A stretch of DNA of 29,763 nucleotides from DASYTH01 sp035762905 (GTDB taxonomy: Bacteria; Actinomycetota; Actinomycetes; Mycobacteriales; Pseudonocardiaceae). A program made the translations under genes and the position numbers. This document shows, in pieces, positions 28,823 through 29,763 of this stretch. The stretch covers positions 1 to 29,763 of the forward strand of contig NZ_DASUCC010000043.1 of NCBI RefSeq assembly GCF_035762905.1. Direction: 5' to 3'. The notes below the pieces were generated by a model that saw only the letters and a program-made list of their open reading frames with translations, did not search any database and was not told where the DNA came from. Each line of letters starts with the position of its first letter. The stretch's first letter is position 1.

Positions 28823-29763
28823 AGAGTTCAATCAGCCTTCTGATGACAGCCGACTCATTACCCTTGTCCGCTTTACCAACAATCTGCATTCCACCGTTAA
28901 CACTTCTAAAGAAAAGACGTGCACCGTTCCGCCCTCTAGCATAGGACACGTCCGTGCCCGCCAGGGACTTGGTGCCAATTCCAGGGTTCATGTTTCCTTC
29001 GCTGAGTTGTTTGAACAGGCCATCCATTTCCTGCTGAACTCGCTGGTTGCGCCCAGCCTGTTGCGCCGCCTTGGCCAAGAAACTGTCCTCGCCAATAGCC
29101 GACGACATCGATCCACACTGATTATGCACCAGGACCGGGGTGGTGTGGGCGAGGACGTAGTAGGTGTGGAGGTCGTGGATGGTGAGGTTGTAGGCGGTGG
29201 CGTTGCGTGCGGTGTGCTTGTCCAGCCCACGGACGGTGACGGTGAGGCCGTCGGGGGTGTGGAGTTGGTGGCCGGGGTTGAGTTGGTTGGCGGGTTGCCA
29301 TTGGTGGGTGGTGGTGTTGTAGAAGGGGTGGTCTTCGGTGGTGGTGATGGTGGCGCCGTCGGTGGTGAGCAGGTTGAGCAGGGTGTCTTGGTGGGCCAGG
29401 ACGGTGGTCACGGTGCGGGGGCCGTGCTCGCCGGTGTCGGGGTTGGTGGCCAGGATCTGGTCACCGACTTTGATGTCTTGGATGGGTTGGGTGGTGCCGT
29501 CGGCCATGAGGACCTTGGTGTCGCCGGAGAAGCTGCAGGCACCTTTGATCACGCCAGCGACATCGTCGGCGTAGCGGGCGCCTTTGGCGAGGTCGCCGAC
29601 CAGGGGGATCATGCTGGCGGCGGAGATGGCGGCGTTGGTGGGGTCGCCTTCGGCGAGGTAGGACAGGGCGTTGAGGCCGTCGGCGAGTTCGCCGAGTCCG
29701 GGGATGAGTCCGGCGAGGTCGAGGAAGGCGTGCCAGGCTGCGCTGACGCCGGCGTAGACGTCG
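28812..29763 (-). CDS. Rhs/polymorphic toxin, C-terminal part with HINT domain (runs off the right edge)
   Basis: The visible part starts with a pretoxin domain (AGLIPGLGELADGLNALSYL, MIPLVGDLAKGARYADD). A HINT autoprotease domain follows: Cys in CSFSGDTKVLMADG, the T-x-x-H motif in TTTEDHPFYN, and the end motif LVHNQC. HINT domains cut the chain to release the toxin. The released tip of about 100 residues reads GNMNPGIGTKSLAGTDVSYA, RNGARLFFRSVNGGMQIVGK and NESAVIRRLIELYGR. Its strand order and Arg/Lys pattern recall ParE/RelE-like RNases, but this is only a visual impression. The immunity gene overlaps its stop codon. The N-terminal Rhs shell and export part lie beyond the window. Confidence 0.88.
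   Translation of the reverse strand, partial: DVYAGVSAAWHAFLDLAGLIPGLGELADGLNALSYLAEGDPTNAAISAASMIPLVGDLAKGARYADDVAGVIKGACSFSGDTKVLMADGTTQPIQDIKVGDQILATNPDTGEHGPRTVTTVLAHQDTLLNLLTTDGATITTTEDHPFYNTTTHQWQPANQLNPGHQLHTPDGLTVTVRGLDKHTARNATAYNLTIHDLHTYYVLAHTTPVLVHNQCGSMSSAIGEDSFLAKAAQQAGRNQRVQQEMDGLFKQLSEGNMNPGIGTKSLAGTDVSYARGRNGARLFFRSVNGGMQIVGKADKGNESAVIRRLIELYGR
29623..29654. repeat. 32-bp direct repeat in pretoxin linker, main copy
   Basis: Identical to 28366-28397 in the orphan cassette; encodes AEGDPTNAAIS of the full-length toxin. Confidence 0.8.

Noticed and set aside
1..29763. CRISPR array, rRNA, insertion sequence, replication origin or conjugation genes
   Set aside because: No regularly spaced repeats with unique spacers, no rRNA-like sequence, no transposase and no relaxase, Rep or TraB/VirB motifs were seen.

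Overview
The window is high-GC DNA typical of Actinomycetota. GTG starts are common, several promoters look leaderless, and there are many MerR and ArsR regulators, a PHO box of the GTTCACC type, and mycothiol-class arsenate reductases. A member of the Pseudonocardiales or a related order is plausible, but the sequence alone does not fix the genus.

The main structure is a genomic island of about 25.2 kb. It lies between two identical 42-bp direct repeats (596-637 and 25807-25848). The repeat matches the 3' half of a tRNA-Ala (anticodon GGC) read on the minus strand. A tyrosine recombinase gene (24394-25616, carrying one frameshift) sits just inside the right repeat, and a second pair of similar subterminal motifs lies about 100-120 bp inside each end. 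To the left of the left repeat are a catalytically dead remnant of another integrase and a fragment of an Rhs gene, so this site has been used more than once. I see no relaxase, replication or conjugation gene.

Island cargo from left to right: a decayed thioredoxin-like gene, a zinc-ribbon protein and a TauE/SafE permease (0.8-2.5 kb). Next is a drug-efflux type module with a PadR regulator, a DrrAB-like ABC pair, a frameshifted FAD hydroxylase and a membrane protein (2.5-6.8 kb). Two MerR metal-sensing units follow, with a YnfA-like protein (6.8-9.1 kb). A long arsenic section (9.1-16 kb) holds a flavoprotein, a Cys-Cys-rich small protein, ArsR, an aquaporin, three ArsC arsenate reductases, an ArsR-ArsC fusion and an unknown protein. 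A complete pstSCAB phosphate transporter is followed by a response regulator with a degenerate receiver and another ArsR (16-21.2 kb). After a poorly coding stretch with a 133-bp imperfect duplication come a second flavoprotein/ArsR pair and the integrase.

The genes suggest an arsenate-phosphate strategy. PHO boxes (GTTCACC repeats with an 11-bp period) lie before pstS, before one arsC and before an arsR. Phosphate starvation, when arsenate uptake is most dangerous, would therefore raise phosphate uptake and arsenate reduction together. No ArsB or Acr3 pump is visible, so the aquaporin is the only obvious arsenite exit, perhaps with the flavoproteins and the CC-rich protein acting on As(III). 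Downstream of the right repeat are a Crp/Fnr regulator, small membrane proteins, and the 3' end of an Rhs/HINT polymorphic toxin gene with its immunity gene. A displaced, frameshifted second toxin-immunity cassette follows.
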